A DNA stretch of 64,000 nt from Prostheceraeus crozeri (GCA_907163375.1 CAJQUW010006119.1:67001-131000); one strand, 5' to 3'. Counted from the first letter of the stretch, positions 43,728 through 55,520 are shown. The notes: generated from the letters alone by a model not told the origin. Made by a program: numbers and translations.

Positions 43728-43776
43728 CTTTTATATAATCTCATACTCGGCATTCATTGGCTCTTCATTTGATTGG
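43728..43776 (-). promoter_or_regulatory. CCAAT/TATA promoter of the polymerase gene
   Basis: On the minus strand, TATATAAAAG at 43737-43728 with CCAAT boxes at 43760-43756 and 43776-43772. Same spacing style as the 29.1-kb promoter. Confidence 0.65.
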
Positions 43777-43833
43777 CTACTTACTTGTACTTAAGCACTA
43801 AGAAATCAAGTTTAAAACATACAATTTAAAGTC

Positions 43834-44229
43834 ATGAATTCGCCAACAGCAACTCTCTCCGTGGACACATCAACTTGCCCTCCCTCTCCAAAGAAGGTGA
43901 AGTTGGAGAAGAAGAAAACAGTCGAGGATGTTCCAAGTTTGGAGTATCCGTCTCTGACTGAGAAAGAGGAGATGGAAATGGTGTATGTGAGGTGGAAGTA
44001 CCTACTATACAACAAGGATGTGTCGAAGGAGGAGGATATCAGTCTTCTCCATGACATACGGAGATGGTACAGCCCATCGTCTCAACCCAGGTACGAGATT
44101 GAATGGGACTATGTATTTGGTGTATTGGCTGCAGCCGAGGAAAGACTGCGACAGCTGAAATGTGACTGCAGTAACTCCGAATCGCTGTGGGACAATATTA
44201 GTACTGAAGAACTTCTAAATTATTTGTAA
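43834..44229 (+). CDS. Polinton A accessory protein 1, unrecognised
   Basis: 131 codons, open. It starts with a Pro/Ser/Lys-rich stretch (CPPSPKKVKLEKKKTVED, NLS-like), then a conserved-looking acidic/helical middle (TEKEEMEMVYVRWKYLLYNK) and a C-terminal Cys/Asn/Ser region ending LWDNISTEELLNYL. It stands back to back with the polymerase gene and may share its promoter region. No family recognised; a nuclear regulatory role is a guess from the basic motif. Confidence 0.6.
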   Translation: MNSPTATLSVDTSTCPPSPKKVKLEKKKTVEDVPSLEYPSLTEKEEMEMVYVRWKYLLYNKDVSKEEDISLLHDIRRWYSPSSQPRYEIEWDYVFGVLAAAEERLRQLKCDCSNSESLWDNISTEELLNYL

Positions 44230-44677
44230 TTTCTGAATATATGTTTCATTTGTTATATCTGTCTGTTTTCACTTATTTCTGGGTAATGTAGTCATCAACA
44301 TCACAGTGAAAATCTAATCATTTGACAGCTCAGTATAAATCATAGCAGCTGATGCTAGACACTATCATTTTTCCTAAATACTACCTCAATCGCTGAGGGA
44401 AAATATCAAAAAGTAGTGACATGTGGTTCTTTAGATTTATTTAAAATCAAAGCATACTTGATCGTTTGGGAGCATCTGACACTCTTCCCTCACGAGTTGT
44501 TTACGGTGTCCACTCTTCGTCTGTCCAGATAATTCTTAAAGTTTTGTTACCACTCTCCTGACTACTCATGCCTTCATCGCACTCATTGACGATCACAAAA
44601 TTGTCATTTTAGCTGAGATTGGTATATCTTGCAATCTTCTGACTTTCACAGTCTTTATCTAAATTAGAGTGATTCTG

Positions 44678-44719
44678 ATTGGCTGTCGAGGAAAGTATTG
44701 ATGAATATCCTATATAAAT
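44678..44719 (+). promoter_or_regulatory. CCAAT/TATA promoter of accessory gene 2
   Basis: Inverted CCAAT (ATTGG at 44678-44682) and TATATAAAT at 44711-44719, ~50 bp before the ATG at 44770. Confidence 0.6.
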
Positions 44720-44769
44720 CAGAAGATTGTAACACTTCTCATTCACATCATACGATCGAACAGGCTAGT

Positions 44770-45006
44770 ATGGCAAATTCTTCTGAAGCCTTAAATATTT
44801 TCCACAAAATTTTCGAAGTTGTCGTTGAATGGGATGAGGATGTGGACAGTGGCAATAAACCCAAAATCACCCAAGTTGTATGGAGTGAGGTCGAGTTCAC
44901 GTCGAAGACGGCGCGACTTAGAAGAGTGCCGGATGCACCAAAGCGAGTGACATATTACAGGATTTATAATGACTTGAAACCAGTCCCACTGAACTTCGAT
45001 AAATAA
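44770..45006 (+). CDS. Polinton A accessory protein 2, unrecognised
   Basis: 78 codons from the ATG at 44770, chosen because it follows the TATA box; an in-frame ATG at 44698 lies upstream of that box. The peptide is small and mixed-charge: NIFHKIFEVVVEWDEDVDSG, then PKITQVVWSEVEF, then a basic KTARLRRVPDAPKRVTYYR. No family recognised. Its own promoter and compact size suggest a virus-like accessory factor. Confidence 0.55.
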   Translation: MANSSEALNIFHKIFEVVVEWDEDVDSGNKPKITQVVWSEVEFTSKTARLRRVPDAPKRVTYYRIYNDLKPVPLNFDK

Positions 45007-45565
45007 ATCTAAAGAACTACATGTCTTTGTTTTGCAATGTATTGATCTAGAAATGGAAATAAAGGGAAGAATTTAGATATGGGGTTTATTGTATACATGG
45101 TTGCGAATGTCATCACATTTATTATCGGTTTACTTTTCTATCAAAAGAGATCGTATCATTAGTAAAGAGAGAAGATATGTTTGCGTGTGGCGCAAGAGTG
45201 CCCTCCCATTTCATCCCTTCATCATTTAGCCTCAATAATAGAGGCAGTTTTTAGGAGAACTCATGATTCATTCTCAGATAACGTATGCAATGGAGAATTT
45301 AAAAAAGTAACCTGCGGCAGATAGCTAAGACTCAACCGATTGGCGTTCAAAGTGCTACGCTGAGCGAAGAGACCACGACGACCGTTGGAAAGTCGGATTA
45401 AGGTAAGTCTCAAGCCCTTGCCACACTAATCACTACGATATCATCCGCTGTCTCAATAGAGATCGCCCACCAACAGGAAGAATTATACCAAAGTTCTCCG
45501 TGCCATGCAACGTTAAAGTTGACTGATAGCAGATACAACTTTATGATTATATTTTCTATATTCGT

Positions 45566-45665
45566 GTGATAGATTCAGGCAGACCAAAGTCTGTCCAGGG
45601 CAAACCACGAGGAGGTACTATCACATTTTGCCCCATGTGGTCTCTTAAAGACCGATGGTTCGTTC
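45566..45665 (-). repeat. Repeated 3' element, copy 1
   Basis: About 100 bp nearly repeated at 46024-46124. It is bounded by GTGATAG and CTATCAC (45618-45624) over its first half and ends with TCTTAAAGACCG and GGTTCGTTC. It lies 13 bp downstream of the stop of the minus-strand gene 45678-45938. Confidence 0.75.
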
Positions 45666-45677
45666 TCGGATACATGT

Positions 45678-45938
45678 CTAGATTTGGCCGATTCCGCTGA
45701 GAGAGACTTTTAATCTCTCTATGTCAGCGGCATCGACCTCCTCTACTTCCATCCGACTGTCAGAGGGTGGAATATATCTCCACTCTGAATCGGCATCATC
45801 GGTAACCGATGAGCCGATTCGAGCAAGATTGTTATAGACTCGCTCTCGCTCCTCCATATCTGAAAACTCAATAAATAAATTTCTCGGTCTAAGCCGAGTC
45901 TTGTCAGGAGAGCTGACTGTCGTCTTAGGTGTGTTCAT
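45678..45938 (-). CDS. Polinton A accessory protein 3, unrecognised
   Basis: 86 codons, open, acidic. NLFIEFSDMEERERVYNNLA reads like an amphipathic helix with a small strand-helix unit. It is followed by SVTDDADSEWRYIPPSD and a C-terminal SDSRMEVEEVDAADIERLKV. A TATA box (TATATAAACC) lies ~40 bp upstream at 45984-45974. Family unknown. Confidence 0.6.
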   Translation of the reverse strand: MNTPKTTVSSPDKTRLRPRNLFIEFSDMEERERVYNNLARIGSSVTDDADSEWRYIPPSDSRMEVEEVDAADIERLKVSLSGIGQI

Positions 45939-45973
45939 GATGGAGTATAGAATGAAGATGAAAGAGAGGTAGT

Positions 45974-45984
45974 GGTTTATATAC
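45974..45984 (-). promoter_or_regulatory. TATA box of accessory gene 3
   Basis: GTATATAAACC on the minus strand, 36 bp before the ATG at 45938. Confidence 0.6.
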
Positions 45985-46023
45985 CCCTCTGATACAAAGA
46001 CATGACTCAGTCTTTCTAATTAT

Positions 46024-46124
46024 GTGATAGATTCAGTCATACCGAAGTCTGTCCAGGGCAAACCACATAGAGGTACTATCACTTTTTACCCCATGGTGGC
46101 CTCTTAAAGACCGTTGGTTCGTTC
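46024..46124 (-). repeat. Repeated 3' element, copy 2
   Basis: Partner of 45566-45665, with GTGATAG (46024) and CTATCAC (46076-46082). Just beyond it a 62-nt intron-like stretch (46195-46134 on the minus strand, GTAAGT...TTTTTCAG) is flanked by ATG on both sides. Confidence 0.7.
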
Positions 46125-46370
46125 ACGTCGCATCTGAAAAATAGAAAGAAAATAGATGAAATTATATTCAAGTGATAGAGATGATATTAACTTACCATAA
46201 ATTAACTTAATCGGTTCGTTGAACCTTCGATGGTGGTGGCTGAGGCAAGTATTTGGCCGGCAGTTTCCGCTTGCGGTGGCGCAATTCCTTGATGTCACCA
46301 TCATGTTTTATTGAGAGATGAAGGCAGCGCATCTCCGCCATCGCTCCATCATAGCACTCGAACGTGGTGT

Positions 46371-47269
46371 CTAAGTCCTCACTCTCAAGGATGACGCTGT
46401 CGACAATTCTGCTCTTGATGACGGGAATGTGGAGCGTTGTTCGTCTCTCCTCTTCTGGCTCTCAGTCAGGCTAATCTTTAGTTGTTCGATTTTTAGCTTT
46501 GACACCTCTTCCTGAGCTTTTAATGATTCTATATACGTCGCCTGCTCTTCAACTCGTTTTTCGCTGGTAAGCGCCCTTTCGTGGGAAGGTTCTAAGTTGA
46601 TTACTTGGGTCTTGAGGGCCCGAATCTCGGCTAACTGACCCTTAAGGTGAAAATTGTCGTCCCTAAGGCCGCACATTCGTTTTTGTAACGAGTGAGCTCG
46701 TCTTTTAATTTCGTGAGTGCATATTCCTGGCTCACTTTCGCGATCTGGGCATCCTTATTCCAGCTGTTCGTCTGCTGCTTAATCCCCTTCTTTACTGGGG
46801 AAGGTGCGATCACTTTCTTTATCGGGGAAGACTGATTTGCCGGTTTTCCTATCTCTTCCGCGTTTTTATTGATGACGACCTCCTCAGAATCGGAGTCGTC
46901 TGAGGTGTCCGATCCACTTAGTTGTTCTGTGGTCGGTGCAGTCGGACTCAAGATGGTGTCAATTACATCTTGCAATTCTGCGTCTAAATCGACTCTTTCT
47001 TCGTTGAAGGCTGTGATCACTTTGCCGATGTCTGATGTCATATAATTGCTAGCCTTCTTGATCGGACATTCGGCGTGAGCGGCATAAAATGCTGTCTGAT
47101 CCTTGCCTTTTAAAAATTTCCGGCAATGTATGCAGCCGGAAATAACGGCTCTTTCCTCGTGAAAGTGAGGAGTATTCTTATACTTGTTAATATGGCGTTT
47201 AAATTCGCCGTCTCTCTTTATCTCTTCACAAGAGCACTTCTTAAATAAAAGTTTGCTATTTCCTCCCAT
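46371..47269 (-). pseudogene. Polinton A accessory protein 4, zinc-finger and coiled-coil (fossil)
   Basis: Front: two Cys/His clusters resembling zinc fingers (CSCEEIKRDGEFKRHINKY...H; CIHCRKFL...H...C). Middle: an acidic Ser/Asp run (SGSDTSDDSDSEE), then a basic SPIKKVIAPSPVKKG. End: a long heptad-like coiled coil (LKTQVINLE...EEQATYIESLKAQEEV). An acceptor-like pyrimidine run and CAG lie just before the ATG. No family recognised; the architecture suggests a DNA-binding or scaffold protein. Confidence 0.5.
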
Positions 47270-48364
47270 TTTCTGTAAAGGAAGGATGAAATAGAATTAC
47301 TACTTATACCATTTATAACTTCAACGAATGAATACATTGACAATCATTTTAAAAATACAACTAATATGTCATTCAATACTTGAGGATAGACAAGCTAGGC
47401 TGATAAATCCGTTACAGGCATTACTCAGAGGGGATTTTATCCCGACTCCAAGGCCTCGGCCCTCAAATCCAACCTCCCGTGGACAGAGCGTGCGTCATAT
47501 CACTGTGTTGGTATTCGGACCCCGATTTTGACATGAAAACCGGTGGAGTTATTTACATCAGAAAGCAAGTCTCGAGCCGAAGCTCGCCTCTGACAACTTT
47601 ATAAAGGTCTTTATTGAAATCAAAAGGTTTGAAAACCCCGAAAATCACCAAAAATAGCTAATTTAAATTTTTCAACTTTTTAGCACTACTTATGAAATGT
47701 TGTAAGTAGTCTATCACTTAGGACAGGTCAATAGCGACCGAACCTTTTTTGAATCAAGTCAAACGGACGTGTAGAAGCAAAGTTACAAGCCTTTAAAGTT
47801 TTGGAGTCTTTTATGGCCTGGAGTTTTGGAGGCCATCTCCTGGCTAACCTTTAAGTCTGACGGCTTAGCTGATGTCAGCAATGAAATTTTCTAAGTCGGT
47901 TTCGTACAGAAACTCGAAATTTGGAATGTCCGATGCTAGCATCAGAGCTCAGAGAGACGACCTGCCGTTGACAATCTCTCGTCTTAATGACAAGTCTCTG
48001 TCGGTTCCCAGCTTATATAGTTTGTGGCGATCAGCTGATGACGTAAGATCCATCATCCAAAAACTTTAAACGCTTCTATCACCGATACTAGAGGTTCGAT
48101 TGAGCTGGAAATACACCATTTCAATGTAGAATTTGACGCCGAATCCGAATCTGTCCTCCGCTTTCCCATCGGATGCTTCGTTTTGGCTCTACAGCCCACA
48201 GCCATCCCAAATTCGCCGTTAACTCGTTTTTCCGAAAAATGTTGAATTTTTTTTTCTCGCCGATTGAGCTGGAAATCACCCTACGGATATAGAATTTGAC
48301 GCTGATTCCAAATCTGGTCTCAGATCTACCATTACAGCAGCCGTTTAGACGCTAGAGCCCAAAA
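47270..48364. other. Inner part of the right end of Polinton A, no gene
   Basis: No convincing frame. From ~48100 rightwards the sequence consists of decayed repeat units of the subterminal kind (GACGC(C/T)GA(A/T)TCC with a C/T-rich block and GTTAACTC near a CGAAAAA run). Confidence 0.6.
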
Positions 48365-48816
48365 CATCCCACATTCGCCGTTAACTCTGTCGTTTTTCGC
48401 CAATTTCCCAAATCTTAAATGGCGTCTCACATCTAAACGAAGACAGATATGAACAAGCCGTTTCTTTCACTGAACTTGTCTCACTCTTAGCTTTCAAACG
48501 AGCTATTGCACGACTTTCTACGATCTCTATAACCAAAGTTGGAAGCAACGCTGCTGAGGGGGGGGGACGTCCCAAAATTTTTTCTCGCCGATCACGCTGG
48601 AAACACCCTGCCTAACCCAAAATTTCACGTAGATTCCAAATCTGACCTCCGTTTTCCCATCCGAGGCTTCCGTTTGGCTCGACAGACCAAAACCAACCCA
48701 CATTCACTCTGGCGTTTACCAACCTGGTCGGCCGCCCAAGTCAACACGGACGGACAACCAACACTCTCAACCGAGGGGGGGGGCGCTGTGTTTAAAGTGG
48801 AGGTTTGCTTACTAAT
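48365..48816 (-). repeat. Right terminal inverted repeat of Polinton copy A
   Basis: Inverse of 28563-29010. It ends GCTTACTAAT, one base different from the left tip, followed by AATATC (48817-48822), the target-site duplication. Confidence 0.9.
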
Positions 48817-48822
48817 AATATC
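48817..48822. repeat. Target-site duplication, right (AATATC)
   Basis: Identical to 28557-28562. Confidence 0.95.
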
Positions 48823-51800
48823 CGGTGCATAATGCCACCCTTTTAAAGAGCTTCTTGCTGTTACAGTGATGCAGCTTCTTGAGATACAGTAGCCATGGCT
48901 GCTGTCAAGTCATGGATGCCGAAACTAAAGGAAGGCTTGATCCATTGAGAAGTGCAGTCTAATTCTTGAGAATTTTCCATGCAAAACATTGGAGCCTCAC
49001 TTGTTATCAGATTAACATGGCAGATTTCAATATAGCAGCTCTAATTTTGAACGATGTACTCGCATGTACATTGAATTCTTACTTCCGTATTTCGGAAATA
49101 TGTCATGCTCTCATTAGGGCGATGGCAACATTTCATAGAAAAAATGTTTGTGAACTCCATTGTTCAATCAAGCTGGCTGTGTTGCATCAATGTTCTTACA
49201 TACGGCTGATCTGCTTATCGGTGCTGGTAATCAATGATTCCTGTATTCTTAAATAGTATCTTGAAAATGAAGATTCATTTCAATTCGCTACTCATATTTG
49301 GTTGTGTATGAGTGTCATTTAAAATCACGAGCCCCTCTCCTAAGTTGCATTGAAGTAAAGGGAATTGAATTAAAATTTTGAAGATTTCATTTTTGAATAT
49401 TGATATTGTTAGAGAAGCTGTCAATCACTTAATATCAATTTTGTTCTTACATACATTTCAATTTGTAGTTGTCACTAGGTGTCGGTTAACTTACTAGAAT
49501 GCTTTTTACAACGGAAAGCGTGCTTAGTGTCTTCAAATTCTGCTGCTATCTTCAATTGAAGACACCTCGAGTGATACAAGCAGAGCTAAAAACGCAAGAA
49601 TGCATTGAAGACACGCATGTGCTCCACAACACTTTCATCTCATTAATTACTTCAGCTACTAGACTGAGCGCTCCGTTTTCTACATTGACTCAAGCTCAGC
49701 TTGCGTTGGCAGAGCTACGTGCACATTTCCTAGGAGATGGCAGGACTGCGCACACCTCATGCATAATAAACTGCATTTTCCGTTCGTTTCTCAGTCTCTT
49801 CAAATGGCAGCTATCAATCAAAATATGTATAAATTGAAATAACCGACTTGAAAAGTTGAGATTAGGCTCTGGTAAAGAATATAGAGATATGTTACTGACT
49901 TGTATTTTGTGTCATGAATTCTCGGATACAATCCACCCTCAAAAGAACCTGTACCTTAATTTATCAATTAAGATGTTTTTACGAGTTTTATATTAAAATC
50001 ACTAACATTGAAGTGTGACTAGATATAATGACATTTTTATTTTATCTGACAGTGGTTGTCAATAATTAAATGTATTATTGGTCAACAGTTGGACAAACTA
50101 GTGGTATCGTGGTGAACAGGAGGCTGTAAGTGATCTTGGACAAGTTGGACTAACGATTTAAGCACCTGATTTCTAAATATTCAACATAATATAGATCATG
50201 ATTGTTTCCGTGCAAATGATGTTGCTTTCAAACATCAAGTATAGCTGCTTGTTTAAGAATAAATTTTTATCATTGTCTTTTACATGGATTGCACTTTTTA
50301 TCCAGCTGATGAAGAAGTGATAGAATCGTTTTTCGCTCATCTAAGATCTATAAAACTCGATAAAAATAGAACGATTAAAACATAAACGATTTATAAAACG
50401 ATAGAAGTGAAATATAAAGACAAAATCGTCAACACTTCATTGGAGATTAGTTTCTGGTTCTACTGCTTGCGCATATTGCGTCTCATATTCGTCGTCACTG
50501 TCGAAGTAATTTCTTTCTCTTCGATTTCTTCACTTTGGTATTCAGCCTCTTCATCGATGTACACAGTAATTGAATCACAAACTGACTTTGTTCATACAAC
50601 CCGCCTTCAGTAGAACCCGCTCTTAAATTACAAAAGCAATCATGCAACCCACAGACGAGTTATATTACAGAAAATATAGTAGCTCAAGTTGATGCGCTAC
50701 TGTATCAATTTCATAATTCAGTCCACAAGCTGATGATGTATAAATTGTAGCACGTGTTGCACGATAGGTAGTCTTCTAACGTCATCCATCATGCTTCGCT
50801 GATAATGATTCGAAAGATACACCAACATGTGTCAGTTAAATCTTACGTTTATTATGATAATGTCTTTCATCTGACACTTCCAGAATTTTGCATTTCCCTC
50901 ACAGATCATTGCTAATCAATTTATTTAATCAAGTTGTCGGCAATAATAGCATGCTAATTGTATCTGTACTATTGAGCATGATGCTTACTATATTCGACAA
51001 TCCAAGAAACACTAGGTGAATTAGAGAATAAGGAGGTCATCAGATTTGTGATAAACTTGCTGTTGTATTTTGTCTATGCTTCTGTATTAGTCTCAGCCTT
51101 AGAATTTAGTATCAGCTCCAAGTATGTATTTTTAAAATCTATTTTGATGTTTGCTCATATTTCCTCAAGTTCAGGACAGTATCTTAGTCACGATTTACTT
51201 TTGTACGTTAGCACTTGTCTTGGGCAGTGTGAATCACGGTCAGGATTCGTAGTGATGTTTTGGATGGGATGTCATTCCAATTTATGTCGCTGGGGACTCA
51301 GAGATAAGTTGTCAGGTCTATGAATGTAGTCCATCTCTATTGGGGAGGGGGGGCGGGCACACAATCACGTGACATTAGACAGCAGGGTCAAGCTCCCAGC
51401 CAACTTGTTCCATGCATGGGAGGCTGTTATTCAAGAATCTCCTAACTTCGTTTCTGTTCCGTATCTAACTGAATTTATGGAAAAAAGCATCTGCTTTACA
51501 TTATGAACGTCGTCAAGTTTCGGTGTTTCTGTCAACCATGAAGATTACTTCAAGAACCATTAACTGCGAAATGCATTTTCTCTGAAAGGTCTCATTCAAG
51601 TTCTGATGTTTCTTATGTCACTTGAAGGCATCCTTTGTATTAGCAATTTCTCAACAGCCGATTTAGTAAACTTCAATTGATGAAGAAAACAACATTTTGA
51701 CATTGTTCTCTGCTTCCAACAGAAAGTCAGAATTCTAAACACAGTTCATTGTTCAAGTCGTGCTAACGTCATAATGCATGTTACATAGTTTGAGTCAGAT

Positions 51801-54800
51801 TCCGTTAATTGTATTTTGGCAGGTGGGTGCTGAACTTTGCTGAATATATCTAACAATGTGTAGGTGACATCATGATGTGGTTGTCATGATACTCATGACT
51901 ACGAATGCATTGTTAGCTCCCTTGCATTCATAAGCAGAAAGAGAACATTTCATATTTCTACAGTACATACTTCATCTAATGTATCTAGAAGTCAGGTTCG
52001 TTCGTCCTAGAATAAAATTACTTCGTGTACACTCATTAGCTCCGATATCACACTTAGTGAACCCATGTTTTGAGATCCATGTTTTTGGTCATCCATGTTT
52101 TGAGAGCATTTTGAATCGCAATTCGCAATGTAAAACATGATATAAGCAAGAAGTTAATGTTTGACCCAGGAATCCTATCTTTTGAAATATTGCGGAAGAA
52201 AGAGCTCCTAGACCAAACATTAACTTTTGAACTGTAGCTCCGCAATGGCCTGCAAATATTTGCGAAACATGGTTATGATAGAAATGCGCAATTGCTTTCA
52301 TTGTTCATAGATGCACACTCAGACGCATCGCTTTTTATAATTTTTTTATTGGTCTGTCGAAAATCACTAATACACTTCATAGACAGTAATGACTATCGAC
52401 TAGTTGCTGTAGAATTCGGTGGAACCGACCATGTGCCTTAAATGAGGATACTGACGCACCTTATCTGTCAGTTTTGCCTCAAATTCTTCTCTTTTGATAG
52501 AGCATGGCAAGTCAGCGTTGATCGCCTGCTGGCAAGAGAAATGTAGGAAGTAGCGGGTTCAAATATTACACAGTGAATTTTTAATGTGAATTACTTGATC
52601 TTAAAAATTCAATTACCGGTATGATAATGTTAATAATATAATGTTAGATATGTTAATATTCATATGTTAATATATGTTAATAATAATTACCGGTAAATAA
52701 ATCAGAGTGTCAATTCTAAAGCAGCGATGATTCCTTTCAGCTTAACATGACTTTTCTTAGATTCCTTGTTTATATCTCAGAATCCCACCAATATCTCATG
52801 TATGTAGCTTAATTGAAAGCAGAGACTGGGGTTTCGAACAATTTTGGTGCCATTTTAGAGGAGATACAGAAAATTTAATGAGTATTTTCATAAAACTTTA
52901 TCGCACACCACACTTTTTGCATAACAACACAACTATTTCTAGAGGCATGTGAACACATGTGATTCATGCCACCTATTGACTTATTAGTTTTAAAATCTTT
53001 ACATGATCTGCACGTATACATGAGATTTTGTCAAAACTTGAGCTTATTTTTAAACAATTCTTGAAAACATATTCGAAAGTGATTGTATGTACTGAAATAT
53101 GCATGCACGACAAAACTCTATCAAGCAGTTCAGGTTGTTTTACAGTTGTTAAGCAGCTGATGAAATAGAAATTTTGATGTTCTCTGAAATGTTTGATCTT
53201 GGAAAAACATTTTAAACAAGCATATTGACATAATGTTTTCAGAATTAAGTAAATCCACAACAATTTTTTTTAGACGATTGGCATGCAATTATAGTATAAT
53301 TTCCTCTATGGTATTAACGGATTTTTCCAGCAAACATTCCGAGTTCTATTTTTTTTGTATCTATAATGTATGTTCTGTAAGATTAAAGTGGTCTGTCTCT
53401 GCAATATACAAATCTGTCTTAAGTGTTGTTATCACTAACTGGTGCACGAATTGTGTTTCGCACATTTCACGTGAGACTTCATCGATTTTCTACTTGCTAC
53501 TTTCTTATCTTGACAAGTTTATGCATGTTTATGTTCATTGATGAATCCTTTATTACGGTATTAGCTTTGACTTCCATGATGAATTTTACTTATCGAAACA
53601 AATCTTACATGTTTGAAATGCTGCAACGAGTGATTGCAAGAATTAGCATTTGTATTGCCATTTAATTAGCAGGCGCAATCACGATGACCCTTGTGACCGC
53701 TGTACTTATGTGCATGATTAACATAAATCTGTTTTTCAATCTCGTGGACTGATGTCAGAACTCAGTTGATTGCCGTTTGTCCGACGTCCTAACTCCATAG
53801 GATTTAATATTAACCCTACATGACATTTGGCCGCGATGAAGCAGAACACGAAGCGCCGCTCATCATCATTCTTCCCTTACTGTACTTCTCTGTATAACCG
53901 CATGTACATTTGAATTCGACCCTTCCGGCGTTAACGTTACTTTTCTTTTCTTTAACTTGAAATTTCTTGAAATGTTATGTCTATTTTTTCTGCAAAATGT
54001 GATTTTCAGTCAATCGAATAAACATATTCTATTCTACATGTAAGTTGCAAACATTAGCTCCTGAACTTTTAGTGCTTTTCATGAATTATTGCTAGGAACT
54101 TATTCACATGCTTCGTCGAACTTGTCGGTACATCGTAGGTCCTTTAAAAGAGTCTGTGACACGCAACGTTGGTCTTTTTAGTATACATAACTTTTCTTTA
54201 TTATCTTTGGTCTCATTATTAGAAGGAATATTATTAACAACGTTATAATTTTGTTTATCATTCATAAAATCATTTATGTGTTATCACTTCATTTTCTGCT
54301 TGAGTGGGAGAAATGCTTAAATGAGTCAATACAGGTTAAAAGTGTCGTTGGTTATGTCTGAAATTTGACTGATGTTAGAATAAGTTATCGACTTAGTTTC
54401 GTGTCGTGTTATCATAAAATCGATTGACTACACACGCACCACTAATTGGATCACAAAGACAGTAAACATGAGGTTATGTTCATCTTTACTTTCATGAAAT
54501 GAATTCATGAAATGATTCAAGTGATTTCATCATGGAAATATCACTGGACACTAAGTGTACATGATTGATAGATTGTGAGACGACCCGAAAATTACTGGGA
54601 TTATCACAGGATTCGCACAATGATGTCCACCGAAAGATATCTGCGATTGAGAAGCTTGTCTGTTTTTTTTATTGAAAGTATGGTAATAATAAGTTAACTA
54701 GCATGTTATTAAGCATCATAATAATAATGATTAATAAACATGTTAATGGCAGTATCAGACATTCTGGGCTTTCCTCACAATGTCAGGACCTCAAGTCCGT

Positions 54801-55138
54801 TGTTTCAACATGATTTATTGAAAGGTTGTGACAAAAACTACAAATCAAAATCAATTGGTTTACAACAAGAAGATATTGATTATCTACTTCACTTTCTTTA
54901 TTTCATACTTTACATGAAGGTCGGAATGGATTAATATGTTGAGGTTTCTGGTGTAGGCAATTAGCACACTAAGTGAACTTTCGACGAGTGTTAAATGTTG
55001 GTCTTATTCTACTTTTAACACAATGCTGACGTGTCGTCTACGTTTGTGCGCCTGTAATGATAAATAAAAACTGCTTTTTCCAAACACAATGTAAATAGAG
55101 TAGACAAATGTTGAATTGCATCGTCAGTTGAAAAATAG
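48823..55138. other. Gene-poor stretch
   Basis: AT-rich with short frames only; 49499-49837 (112 codons) and 51048-51323 (91 codons) match nothing I know. The only structure I noticed is the inverted repeat at 52151-52226. Confidence 0.5.
52151..52226. repeat. Inverted repeat / hairpin
   Basis: AAGTTAATGTTTG (52151-52163) and CAAACATTAACTT (52214-52226) are perfect inverse copies, with inner AGGA/TCCT also matching. The stem is 13 bp around a ~50-nt loop. Confidence 0.7.
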
Positions 55139-55146
55139 AAACAGAC

Positions 55147-55512
55147 CAGGGGTGTGCCGATTTAGTTAAAAGTAAGTTAGTGATGATAAAGTGCACCAAA
55201 TACACAAAAGTACACCAATTTTCCATGCAAACTGTTGAGTTGCTACGTAGAGTTGATTAATTTTGAATTTTGATCTATTAATTTTAACTAGATTACAGTA
55301 GGCTGCTATAAGTATTCTCGTAACGAATGTTGATGACAAAAATGTGCAGCAAAGTGTTATTCCTTGATGTGATTACTTAAATATCAGGCATTCTATAATG
55401 AAAAATAGCAAAAATCTTCTCCAAAGTCCACTACTCGATAAATAATCGACCGATTTCCGTTTACCGCTCTAACATGTAAATAATAATCGGTCGATTAATC
55501 GGCACATCCCTA
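55147..55512. mobile_element. hAT-type MITE
   Basis: 366 bp. Ends are CAGGGGTGTGCCGATT and the inverse of TAGGGATGTGCCGATT, the CAGGG-type tip of hAT transposons. Flanking octamers AAACAGAC (55139-55146) and GAACAGAC (55513-55520) match at seven of eight bases, the hAT target-site size. Inside, ATCGACCGATT and ATCGGTCGATT near the right end look like repeated transposase-binding sites. No coding frame. Confidence 0.85.
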
Positions 55513-55520
55513 GAACAGAC

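Larger units (their letters stand above)
28563..48816. mobile_element. Polinton/Maverick copy A, full length, broken
   Basis: 20,254 bp bounded by terminal inverted repeats and a perfect 6-bp target-site duplication. A plus-strand block (29.2-36.8 kb) holds early unknowns, RING-like proteins, packaging ATPase, integrase, capsid and protease. A minus-strand pair (36.85-38.2 kb) holds TBP-like and PC4-like genes. Two penton-like genes lie at 38.15-41.1 kb, DNA polymerase B on the minus strand at 41.3-43.6 kb, and four accessory genes beyond. It is clearly a fossil with roughly fifteen or more breaks across its genes, although several small genes remain open. It is older than copy B but close to it in sequence. 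Confidence 0.95.

Noticed and set aside
47328-47531. Small plus-strand frame as a Polinton gene
   Set aside because: No promoter, no family and AT-to-GC shifting composition; likely chance.
49499-49837. 112-codon frame as a host gene
   Set aside because: No splice framing, no recognised domain, and its start and end show no supporting signals.
50300-50335. CTGATGA at 50307 as a further hammerhead
   Set aside because: No second core box, stem II or stem I could be drawn.
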